Positions 27,601-35,695 of a DNA stretch of 64,000 bases are shown here, one piece after another (position 1 is the stretch's first letter; every line of letters begins with the position of its first letter). The DNA comes from JAEUIE01 sp046350055. GTDB lineage: Bacteria > Planctomycetota > Planctomycetia > Gemmatales > HRBIN36. A program made the position numbers and the translations under genes. The stretch lies in contig JAXMBC010000001.1 in the NCBI GenBank assembly GCA_046350055.1, forward strand, positions 2,976,001 to 3,040,000, given 5' to 3'. The notes under the pieces are model-generated. The model had not been told where the DNA came from. It was given only the letters and a program-made list of their open reading frames with translations, and searched no databases.

Positions 27601-28267
27601 TCTGACCCGCCGAAATATACGGCAACGTGATCTGGTGCCACCAGAGCGCCTGGCTGGCTGCAATGCCATTGTGATTGGTGTTGGGGCCATCGGTCGCCAA
27701 GTCGCCCTCCAGCTTGCAGCTATCGGTATACGGTGCATGGCACTATACGACCCAGACCGTGTCAACATCGAGAACCTGGCTCCGCAAGGATTCTGGGAAT
27801 CTGACCTGGGCTCCCACAAGGTCACTGCCGTGGCTAATCTTGCTCGGAAGCAATTCCCCAAGATAGAGCTGCACACCTTCGCTGAGCGCTTCCGCAAGTC
27901 GCATGTGATGAAGTGGTCGCAGCAGAGGCCCATCGCAGTCTTCTGCTGTGTCGATACGATCGATGCCCGGAAACTGATCTGGGAAGCAGTCAAACACAAG
28001 GCTGGGTTCTTCACGGATGGGAGAATGGCTGCGGAGGTCATTCGGGTGTTGGCCTGTGATGTTCCCAGCATCGATCGTCACTACCAGACCACGCTTTTCT
28101 CGGCTGGCGAAGCCTATGCTGGGGAATGCACATCAAAGTCCACGATCTACACTGCTTCGATTGCAGCAGGCCTGATGGTGGGCCAGTTCACCCGCTGGCT
28201 TCGCAAGATGCCAATCATTCGTGAGCAGGTATTCAATCTCCTGGCCCAGGAGCTCACGGCCACATAG
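27581..28267 (+). CDS. E1-like Ubl-activating enzyme (ThiF/MoeB fold)
   Basis: The 228-residue protein has the nucleotide-binding loop GVGAIG (33-38), Asp57/Asp59 (YDPDRVNIENL), Lys80 and the adenylation-site region FCCVDTIDAR. Cys183 in ECTSKSTIYT is the likely thioester cysteine. CxxC zinc pairs common in MoeB are absent. The start is TTG, with GGGGAG upstream, 20 bp inside the JAB gene. It would adenylate the Ubl and pass it to Cys181 of the E2-like protein. It is short for an E1, as bacterial conjugation operons often are. Confidence 0.87.
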   Translation: MSTPTLDLTRRNIRQRDLVPPERLAGCNAIVIGVGAIGRQVALQLAAIGIRCMALYDPDRVNIENLAPQGFWESDLGSHKVTAVANLARKQFPKIELHTFAERFRKSHVMKWSQQRPIAVFCCVDTIDARKLIWEAVKHKAGFFTDGRMAAEVIRVLACDVPSIDRHYQTTLFSAGEAYAGECTSKSTIYTASIAAGLMVGQFTRWLRKMPIIREQVFNLLAQELTAT

Positions 28268-28288
28268 TCAAATGCCAATTAACCATAT

Positions 28289-28315
28289 CGCCCAGGCGAT
28301 TGCCCGGGCGTTTTT
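28289..28315 (+). terminator. Terminator at the end of the Ubl conjugation operon
   Basis: CGCCCAGGC/GCCCGGGCG pairs with one A-C mismatch and a 4-nt loop, followed by TTTTT. It separates the E1 gene from the GP88-like gene 18 bp later. Confidence 0.7.
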
Positions 28316-28332
28316 CATTTGGGGGATTCTGT

Positions 28333-29070
28333 ATGCTCACCCCCGGCAATCGCAAGCTGGGCGGCTCGCTCATCTGGGGCTTTGGTCTGCCTTCTGGCAA
28401 TCCCAAAATCTGCATAGGCATGACAGTTACTTGCCACAGACACTGCTATGCCCGGCGGTTTGAATCCTATCGTTCCAGTGCTACTGCCAAGTATCACAAG
28501 AACCTTGAGCTCACCAAACTGCCCGACTTCGCACAGCGAATGCGTTACTTCATTTTGAATAATGAGGTAAGGGTGATACGGATACACACCGCTGGTGAGC
28601 TATACAGTGTTCGCTATGTACGCCAGTGGCTGCGAGTCATTGGTTGGTTACCTGAGGTCTCCTTCTTCACCTACACCCGTAGCTGGCAGATCCCTGCCAT
28701 GAAGACTGAGATCGACCGCCTGGCTGAATTGCCTAATACCCGGGTGTGGTATTCCTGCGATCGTGAGACAGGTATTCCTGCCGAAGTGCCTGATAGAGTT
28801 CAACTGTGCTGGCTCATGACGCATCCCGAGGATGTGCCACCCCAGCCTGTGGACCTGGTGTTTCGCATTCGGCGATTACGAAAGCAGCCACTGGCTCAAT
28901 TGCAGGGAACCCGCGTCTGTCCCGATGAGAATGGCAAGCAATATGCTCGGCCACCTCATTGCGAAATCTGCGGTCACTGCTGGCGCCCATTACCCCCAGA
29001 TCCTTCAGGCAAGCGAATTGCTCTGCCTCTTCTTCACACTAACCCCAGGGAGGTTTCGTGCCAGACATAG
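28333..29070 (+). CDS. Phage gene-88-like (GP88) protein
   Basis: The 245-residue protein resembles the GP88 family of phages and plasmids. It has GNPKICIGMTVTCHRHCYAR near the start, an R-x-H-x-A-G-E segment (IRIHTAGELYSVRYVRQW), and TYTRSW, plus C-terminal cysteine pairs (HCEICGHC). The biochemical role of the family is not known; the conserved Cys/His set suggests metal binding. GGGGGA lies 7 nt before the ATG. It follows the Ubl operon and overlaps the next gene by 13 bp. Confidence 0.65.
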   Translation: MLTPGNRKLGGSLIWGFGLPSGNPKICIGMTVTCHRHCYARRFESYRSSATAKYHKNLELTKLPDFAQRMRYFILNNEVRVIRIHTAGELYSVRYVRQWLRVIGWLPEVSFFTYTRSWQIPAMKTEIDRLAELPNTRVWYSCDRETGIPAEVPDRVQLCWLMTHPEDVPPQPVDLVFRIRRLRKQPLAQLQGTRVCPDENGKQYARPPHCEICGHCWRPLPPDPSGKRIALPLLHTNPREVSCQT

Positions 29071-29507
29071 GCATGCTTTCCCGACCGATGCGACGGATTC
29101 TGGCTGAATGGATCGGCAAACTGGCGGAACGCCTACTGCGGCTACAAAGTCAGCTGCGGTTTGGCTTCATACGCCTGCTCTCCAGCACCGTGGCCGAAAC
29201 CATTGAAGACCAGTTTCACCGCACAAGAAGTAACCTTGACCATCGTGATTCTTATGAACACGAGTATCACGATGATGAAAGTTACGATGACTACGCTTAC
29301 TATGAACCCCGTCCAGCGCCTCAACTGGCTGCTCGTTCACAACCTGAACCACCTGAACAACCTTCTGCCACCACTCAAACCGAGGGGTGGCTTGGCATTT
29401 TGTCGCACGCAGCCCACATTCTGATGAAGTGGGTGCGAGGACCATGGGCGGAGCCAATCCTGGCTTCTGCTGTCACCTTAGTCAGCTTGTTGCTGCTCAT
29501 TCGTTAG
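29058..29507 (+). CDS. Hypothetical tail-anchored membrane protein
   Basis: The 149-residue protein starts with GTG after GGGAGG. A helical N-terminus (about 8-50) is followed by a Tyr/Asp/His-rich linker (HEYHDDESYDDYAYYEPR) and a C-terminal transmembrane helix (about 129-148, PILASAVTLVSLLLLIR). It could be a membrane-anchored effector or accessory of the preceding genes. Family unknown. Confidence 0.6.
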   Translation: MPDIGMLSRPMRRILAEWIGKLAERLLRLQSQLRFGFIRLLSSTVAETIEDQFHRTRSNLDHRDSYEHEYHDDESYDDYAYYEPRPAPQLAARSQPEPPEQPSATTQTEGWLGILSHAAHILMKWVRGPWAEPILASAVTLVSLLLLIR

Positions 29508-29678
29508 CCCCATGTGCAGATGGACAATTCTTAGCAGACAGCGCTGCTTATACCTGACTGTGATTCAATCCTTGCCCGTGAGCCGCCATGCCCATGGCAT
29601 GGCCAGAGCCGGTGAAGAAGCAAGAACACATGAGGCGTATGACGGATACTGACTGCGCATTCCTGAAAGGAACGATTC

Positions 29679-30305
29679 ATGTCAACTACAACACCGACCA
29701 GCTTGAATGGCCGCATGAAGAAGACGCTGGCATTTCAGCTCGACCGTCTCGACAGCATTCTCGATGGCCTAGCAGAAGCCCTGAACGGTGCCGTGGCCGA
29801 AGCAGTCAAGGAAACCGTGGGGCAGGCAGCCCGTGATGCCGTGAAAGTAGCCCTCGACGAAGCCATGTCCCAGGCTACTATCGAAAAGCCAAAAGCTGCT
29901 ACCAATCAATTTTCAAACTTCTGGACCAAAGCCAAAGCCAAAGTCAGCAGCGTGATCAGTCGGGTGAGGAACGTGGCTGTTAGCACCTGCCAGAAGGTTA
30001 AGCAATTTGGTGCTCGCTACCTGAGTGCCAGTGTGCTAGCCATGCAGAGCGGTGTTGCCAGCATCAAGTCGCGAACCATGAGAATCGGCATCATGCTCGG
30101 AGCAATCACCTCATGCGTGGTGTGCCTATTCCGCAAGGATAAGCGAGTGATCTGGTGGAGTGCAGGTATCCTTGTGTGCACCATGCTCATGGAGAGCCTC
30201 CTGGGTACACTGGGCACCTTGGTACTTGGCGGTGCTGTGCTTTACCTCAGTCAGCATGATCGGGTTCAACGCGTTCAACAACGTGCTGTTTTACATGCTG
30301 CCTGA
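29679..30305 (+). CDS. Hypothetical membrane protein with long helical N-terminus
   Basis: The 208-residue protein has an amphipathic helical region (about 14-70, AEALNGAVAEAVKETVGQAA, apolipophorin-like). A Lys-rich stretch follows, then two or three hydrophobic segments (about 133-150 and 155-190). GAAAGGA lies upstream. It is the last gene of the plus-strand run that begins with the sigma factor. No family is recognised. Confidence 0.6.
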   Translation: MSTTTPTSLNGRMKKTLAFQLDRLDSILDGLAEALNGAVAEAVKETVGQAARDAVKVALDEAMSQATIEKPKAATNQFSNFWTKAKAKVSSVISRVRNVAVSTCQKVKQFGARYLSASVLAMQSGVASIKSRTMRIGIMLGAITSCVVCLFRKDKRVIWWSAGILVCTMLMESLLGTLGTLVLGGAVLYLSQHDRVQRVQQRAVLHAA

Positions 30306-30378
30306 CGAGGATTCGTGGCAAGGTAGTGGAGGGAGAAGATCGGGGCGGGACAAACGCTAATTGAACATACGATTGTCT

Positions 30379-30420
30379 GCACCCGGTGCCGACCCTTCGG
30401 GGTCGGCGCCGGGTGCTTTT
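30379..30420 (+). terminator. Strong intrinsic terminator ending the 22.7-30.3 kb transcription block
   Basis: A 17-bp GC-rich stem with one G-T pair and a TTCG loop (30379-30395/30400-30416) is followed by TTTTCTTT. It lies between convergent genes. Confidence 0.82.
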
Positions 30421-30422
30421 CT

Positions 30423-31073
30423 TTAGCTGTTCGATGTGAGGGCTTTCTGAAGGTGGGCACCCAGAGAAAGCTTTAGCCTTTGAATCATTGCAGTGGCCTT
30501 CGTAAAGCGGTTCCTATCAGCTTCATTAAGTTCCTTTAGAACATCGGAGTACTTGACAGTAATGCTCGTTGCACGATCTGCCCATTCTTTGCTCATGTGC
30601 CAGAGTTCTGGTATCACGCCATCTTCCGTTGGTAGCCGCTTTGTTGGACGTCCGGCCTTCCACCAGCTTCTGTTTGTACTTATTAACGAGATTTGACAAT
30701 CCAGTTCACGTCTACTCCAGCCCTCTTCCACCATCCGTTTTTGGAGGGATTTCCTTTGCTCAATTGGAATGGAAAGCAATCGCTCAATGAGTTTGAAACC
30801 CAATGGAAACGGCTTTTCATGCTCCCTACAAAGCTTGAGCAACTCTTCGAGCTGCTTCTTGGTATACCCTCCCTTGTCAGGATTCGCAAATCGTCTGATC
30901 TTTGCCTGGGTATCCGAGTTCAAGGGTTCATAGAGCTGTTTCAGTTCACTATTAAGAGGATGTTGCTTAAGCAAAGTCAGTCCCATTTGGTAGTAGAGGC
31001 GGATTTTGTTTAAGGCTTTGTCAGTCTGTCTTTTGAGACGTTCATACTTTTCAGGTTGGTTAGCGTTGTGCAT
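30423..31073 (-). CDS. Hypothetical charged helical protein
   Basis: The 216-residue protein is almost all alpha-helical and rich in Lys/Arg/Glu (QTDKALNKIRLYYQMGLTLL; KKQLEELLKLCREHEKPF). It has a conserved-looking central segment SLISTNRSWWKAGRPTKRLP. No catalytic motif is visible and I do not recognise the family. It converges on the plus-strand block. Confidence 0.55.
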   Translation of the reverse strand: MHNANQPEKYERLKRQTDKALNKIRLYYQMGLTLLKQHPLNSELKQLYEPLNSDTQAKIRRFANPDKGGYTKKQLEELLKLCREHEKPFPLGFKLIERLLSIPIEQRKSLQKRMVEEGWSRRELDCQISLISTNRSWWKAGRPTKRLPTEDGVIPELWHMSKEWADRATSITVKYSDVLKELNEADRNRFTKATAMIQRLKLSLGAHLQKALTSNS

Positions 31074-31377
31074 GAGGCAGGTCCATCACTTGCAAAGGTC
31101 AAATCACCAGTATCCCAGGTGGTTCAAACAATTCAACAAGCACTCAGCCTCTAAAGTTAAGAAGCTAAGTTCTTGTGTGGATCGTGGAGAACTCTTCGTC
31201 GATAATCTGATTTAATCTCCTCTTAAAGTGCCTGAAACTGAGTTTGCCTTGCTCTTCGAAACGCTTGAGCAAACGGAACGGGGTTAGAATCAGGTTGAGT
31301 AGTTGTTGTGCGGTTGCATCAAGTATTAGCTCGCCCAGCCAACTGCAAATGTGCCCCTCAACTCCGTCTCGTTCGGC
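31074..31377. other. Gene-free 304-bp interval
   Basis: I see no gene, RNA or repeat here. It separates two minus-strand genes. Confidence 0.5.
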
Positions 31378-34300
31378 TTAGCTGAGTTGCATCAACTTCC
31401 AGAGCAAATGCATGCAAGCGTTCGAGCCTGCTTCTAAGGAAACACTATAGGCATTTATCTGACCCAAAATGCAAAACTCGGCAGCAGCGTTGCGATGCTC
31501 AGCATGCTCCCACAGAGCATCGGCAAAGAGCATGTAGGTGTCCACAAGATCGGCCGAGTCTTGACCTGCTACAGCTACCTTGCCGATCTTATTCGCCCAC
31601 TTGCAAGCTACTGCTAATTCCTTGCATTCAATGGCTAACTCTACCGCTCCTCGGCAGACCCTGGCTTTCTCCTTAGGCTGTACACTCTTGAGCAGTTGCT
31701 CGAATGCGGCTTGCCCTGCTGCAAACCCTCGCAAACGCCCAGCCGTTTTTGCCAAAGCCACGCGAGCGAACAGTTGCCCTTCAGCAGCACCGACTTTGGT
31801 CGCCATTTCCAGAGAAAGGGTCCAGTATTTCTCTGCTTTAGAGAAGTTCTTTGTTTCCTCATAGCACTCAGCCAGATAGCCAAAGTGCACAACTCCATCA
31901 GCAACCACGGCGAAATAGGGGACGGCCAGTTCAAGTTGCTCGATAGCCTTCTCGGGCTTGCCGTTGTTCCTATACAAGCCTGCGAGATTGAGCCGAGCCT
32001 GCCACAAGCGTTCGTTATCTTCGTACTTGCCTGCTGCTTGGATCGTTTGGCGATAGAGATTCACAGCCGTTCGGGTCTCACCATCTTGATAGGCATGGTT
32101 GGCAAGCCCAAGAATCGCCCTGACATATTCATCCCAGATGCTGTGCTGCTTGGCGAGCTTCATGGACCGTTCTAATAGTTTCTTGCTCTCTTTGCGTCTT
32201 CCCAAATCCCTTACGACCAAAGCACGGTTGTGGGCAGACGAAATTCTCGTCTCCATGTCCTCTGTCTGTACTGCTATCAGCTCACACTCATTGAGCAACC
32301 TCTCTGCCTTCTTCAGTTCTCCGGTCTTATGGTAGAGTTCCCCCAAGTTGTTGAAAGCGTTCTTGAGCAGTTCAACGTTCTTTAGTCTCCTGGCGAGCTT
32401 CAGGCCTTTCTTGTGGTACTTTTCCGCTTCTTCAAAACGATTCAGTTGCTGGAGATTGGTGCCATACTGATCCCAGCATCGGCAAAGCTGTTCTTGCATG
32501 CCGTGCTTTTCGGCAAGCTTGGTCAGTTCACGAAGTGATGCCATTGCCTCGTCAAAGTGTCCGCGATCCCAGAGCCAGGCAAAGAGCAAGGACTGACTGT
32601 TCCAAAGCTCCAGGTGCATTCCCTTGGCAGCTTGCCAGCATTCCACTTGTAAACGGTGCGATTCCAGCACTTGTGAGTCGGCATCTTGAACGGTGAGCCA
32701 TAGATGGGTCAAATCCTCAGCCAACCACGCAGCGACAACATGCTGCTTGGCGCATCGATAATGTGCAATCTTATCCGAAAGGAAAGTGGTCCCTTTCGCA
32801 ATGTCGCCTTCGTCTCGGAAGGAGAATGCTTGATGTCTCGCTGAATAGTACATCCATTCAGAGTCATCGATCATGATAGCTAGTGCTTCGCTTTGCTTCA
32901 GTGTCTTCCTAGCCTCTGCGTACTGTTTGAGATAAAGCTGCATCACGCCGATGTTGTGTTGGGCAATGACAGCGTTGTGCTGATCGTCTGCCTTTGTTTC
33001 GAGTTCAAACTGGAGTCGATAGTGCTTCTCTGCCTGATGATAATTCTTGAGGTGAACGTAGCTGGTGGCCAATCCGTGAATGGCATTTCTATGCAAGAAG
33101 CCTTGGCCATTCTTCTCTGCCAGTTTGATGGCAGTCTTATAGTGAGGCACAGCTTGCCCAGGCTTTTCTTGATCAACGAGAGTGCAGGCGACATTGAACT
33201 CAGCGATAGCCAAGGCTGTTTCATCTTGAAGTTTCTTGGCCAAATTTGCTGTTCGTGTGAACAACCGCTCGGCTTGGCGATAGTCGCCTCGATTGACGAA
33301 CAAATGCCCTTGGCCCATTAAAGCGCCGAGGCCACCATCTTTTTCGCCAGCTCTCTTCTTGGCCTTGATACTCTCCTTGAGGATTCGCTCAGCAGCCGTG
33401 GGATCGGTCTTAGCAAGTGGCGCTACTATGTTGCCGAGGGCATGGCCTTGCAAGAGATAGTGCCGGTGCCTTTTAGCCCGATCTGCAGCAAGTTGGAAGT
33501 AGCGGCATGCTTCGGGGTAGTTGGCATCTGTATCGTAGGTTGTGCCTTCAAGAAGGTCCGCTTCTGCAAGATACCACGAGTCCTTCAGGGTTGCGGCTGT
33601 ACGTCTGAGGCTTGCAATCCACTCTCTTGCTTCCTTGCTGCGTTCGGTTCGAGATAGACATAACGCAACACAGTATTCGACGACCATTCGGTACTGTGGC
33701 TTGAGTTTCTTCAACTGCTTCTTGCGTGCGATGGTTCGAAGCAAGCTCAAAAGATAATCCGTCCATTCGCCAGGCTCAACGCTCTCAGCATGCATCTTGA
33801 GTTGTGCGAAAAAGTCATCGCGACGGTTCAACCGACCATAGACGCCAAGAAGAATGATTCCCGTATCGACATGAAAGCGAAGGGGCTCCAAGACTTCAAT
33901 CCACTCTTCATCAAACAGTTTCTGGTCATCTGGATTCCTAAAGAACTTTTCCGCAAGCCCTTGAGGAACTGAAACGCCAATGTTGCCAGAGACGATGTGA
34001 TTGCTCTTGGCCAATTCCTTCAAGGTTGTTTTCCACTCGATCTTTGGATACAACTGTTCCAATGATTGGCGGGTGAAGGGAATCTGAATTGCTGCCAGCA
34101 AACCAAACGCATGATGCAGAGTAGGGGGAAGGACAGTTGCTGGACCTACCTTCGTCTTCGTCCGCTTTGGATTAGGCTGGATTTTCTGAGCAAGAGCAAA
34201 CGACATGGATGATTCCCTGGGTGGGTAGTTCCAGTACTCCTGGGTAATCGCGGGATAATCCGACAGCCTGCGTTTGATAGTATCCCAGCCCTCGATGCTG

Positions 34301-34683
34301 AGCCGAAAGTGGCCGGTTCTGGAATGTCGTTGCGAAATTCGAAGTGCTTCGCGTTGGAGTTTGCCATCATCGGAACCAGTATGAGAGATTCGATATTCCT
34401 CCAATGGAACAGGATGGCGTTTGGCTTTCCTGACTTCCTTGAGAACCTCCCTGACAGTCAGCTTCTGCCGGGAATGCAGGTCTTTCTTTTTGCATTGAAC
34501 ACCAAGCAGACCACCTGTCGGCATGGTTCCATGAAGATCCACGCCAAATTGCTCTTGTCCGCGCTTGCCATGTCGTTGAACGACGCCTCCTAACTCAGCT
34601 TTCACCAAGTCGGTCATTATCCGTTCAAAGATATCCTCATTGCCAGGTGGTACAGAGAATTGCAGTTGATCGAATGGAAGCAT
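31378..34683 (-). CDS. Nuclease-like domain fused to a long TPR array
   Basis: The 1101-residue protein starts with a restriction-endonuclease-like domain (about 1-150): RGQEQFGVDLHG carrying D49, then GLLGVQCKKKD with Gln63 and Lys65, the D...(E/Q)xK pattern found at the N-terminus of several STAND-type defence proteins. A winged-helix-like segment follows (about 185-290). From about 300 to 1080 it is built of TPR repeats (for example DETALAIAEFNVACTLVDQE, ELLKNAFNNLGELYHKTGEL). No P-loop is seen, so it is not a classical STAND ATPase. TPR-based sensing coupled to a nuclease is inferred. It stands alone with no linked small gene. Confidence 0.7.
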   Translation of the reverse strand: MLPFDQLQFSVPPGNEDIFERIMTDLVKAELGGVVQRHGKRGQEQFGVDLHGTMPTGGLLGVQCKKKDLHSRQKLTVREVLKEVRKAKRHPVPLEEYRISHTGSDDGKLQREALRISQRHSRTGHFRLSIEGWDTIKRRLSDYPAITQEYWNYPPRESSMSFALAQKIQPNPKRTKTKVGPATVLPPTLHHAFGLLAAIQIPFTRQSLEQLYPKIEWKTTLKELAKSNHIVSGNIGVSVPQGLAEKFFRNPDDQKLFDEEWIEVLEPLRFHVDTGIILLGVYGRLNRRDDFFAQLKMHAESVEPGEWTDYLLSLLRTIARKKQLKKLKPQYRMVVEYCVALCLSRTERSKEAREWIASLRRTAATLKDSWYLAEADLLEGTTYDTDANYPEACRYFQLAADRAKRHRHYLLQGHALGNIVAPLAKTDPTAAERILKESIKAKKRAGEKDGGLGALMGQGHLFVNRGDYRQAERLFTRTANLAKKLQDETALAIAEFNVACTLVDQEKPGQAVPHYKTAIKLAEKNGQGFLHRNAIHGLATSYVHLKNYHQAEKHYRLQFELETKADDQHNAVIAQHNIGVMQLYLKQYAEARKTLKQSEALAIMIDDSEWMYYSARHQAFSFRDEGDIAKGTTFLSDKIAHYRCAKQHVVAAWLAEDLTHLWLTVQDADSQVLESHRLQVECWQAAKGMHLELWNSQSLLFAWLWDRGHFDEAMASLRELTKLAEKHGMQEQLCRCWDQYGTNLQQLNRFEEAEKYHKKGLKLARRLKNVELLKNAFNNLGELYHKTGELKKAERLLNECELIAVQTEDMETRISSAHNRALVVRDLGRRKESKKLLERSMKLAKQHSIWDEYVRAILGLANHAYQDGETRTAVNLYRQTIQAAGKYEDNERLWQARLNLAGLYRNNGKPEKAIEQLELAVPYFAVVADGVVHFGYLAECYEETKNFSKAEKYWTLSLEMATKVGAAEGQLFARVALAKTAGRLRGFAAGQAAFEQLLKSVQPKEKARVCRGAVELAIECKELAVACKWANKIGKVAVAGQDSADLVDTYMLFADALWEHAEHRNAAAEFCILGQINAYSVSLEAGSNACMHLLWKLMQLS

Positions 34684-34770
34684 GCTTGGGCTCGGGAACC
34701 TTCCTTGGCTTTCAGACTTCTTGAGATGGTGCTAATTATATCGCATGTCCGACTTGTGCGATTCCTTCAA

Positions 34771-35280
34771 TTATTTTGGCCTCGTCATTCGCCAAGTGCA
34801 GTCATTCTCTTTCCAATACGGAATCGACGGTACCGTTGCTAGCGACTTGGGTAGTGGAAGCACTCTGCCGATGGACCACTTACCTGGCCCGGCTATGATT
34901 GGTGCCATTGCAATGGTGCACGGAAAGAACGGTTTCTTCATGAGTGCTGGCGGATTTGAATACAACTTAGCACTGATATGCTTGTCAGCACATATTCTCA
35001 TGATGATGATGTTCGCAGCAGCTGAGAAGCGGGTCAAGAAGCCGACGATTATTCCAATCCCGCCAAGGCATCCTCCGACTGCGACAAGATAGCCAATCTG
35101 GCCCATCTTCTCCACAGTGGCAATGAGACCTGGTCCGTCGAACATATCGAACAGCTTCTGCGCTCCGTGCGCCACCATGATTGTGCCGACAACAACTCGG
35201 ACGATTAGCAGAGGCAGGTCAACCGCCGGTCGCTGGCTGGCGTGCAGGATGCTCATGTGACTATCGCGTGTTGATGACAT
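34771..35280 (-). pseudogene. DoxX-family gene disrupted by an internal inversion
   Basis: Residues 20-90 are a normal DoxX membrane protein (LPLLIVRVVVGTIMVAHGAQ; GGIGIIVGFLTRFSAAAN), and IAGPGKWSIGRVL is its normal end. The middle (about RICADKHISAKLYSNPPALM) is nonsense. Read on the plus strand, the same 107 bp (about 34897-35003) gives VHGKNGFFMSAGGFEYNLAL, the missing DoxX segment. Flipping it restores a continuous protein. The frame stays open, so an altered protein may be made. No upstream or downstream partner is evident. Confidence 0.78.
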
Positions 35281-35695
35281 GTGAGTAGCGGTGGCAAATT
35301 ATGTACCGTTAGGCGATGTACACCCAAGAAGCTCAGCATGATGGTGCGGCGTGCCAGGTGCTGCGTGATCGCGTGGCTATGACCTGCCCGGAACTGATCG
35401 ACATCATGGCGACCGAAGACTTGTGAACATCGTACAGGCTCGGCGTTCCGGAAGGCGGAGCGGGGCAAGTTTAAGGCGTGCTAGCACCGGTAGTGAAACG
35501 CACACGACCCCGGCTTGGTTGCAGGGGTCTAATCACTCCCTCTCTGTCCTAACCCGCAACATTTGCTGACTGGAACTGGTGTCGGAAGACTTGCGGTAAA
35601 GCAGATACGTCGATGCGAGTCATCCACCGGAACGGGGCGTTTTGGCTATATTTTCCAGTGCTTCCAGATTACTCGTGACAACTCGTGCCTCGATA
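35281..35695. other. Gene-free interval with a possible tRNA-end fragment
   Basis: No gene is convincing. The 12-mer CTTGGTTGCAGG (35514-35525) matches the T-arm region of the tRNA copies, and AATCACTCC follows. It may be a decayed attachment site between the DoxX remnant and the ABC-3C operon. Confidence 0.35.

Noticed and set aside
34745..35092. Plus-strand membrane-protein gene over the DoxX locus
   Set aside because: Only the inverted segment gives a DoxX-like sequence on this strand; the flanks are antisense to the real gene.
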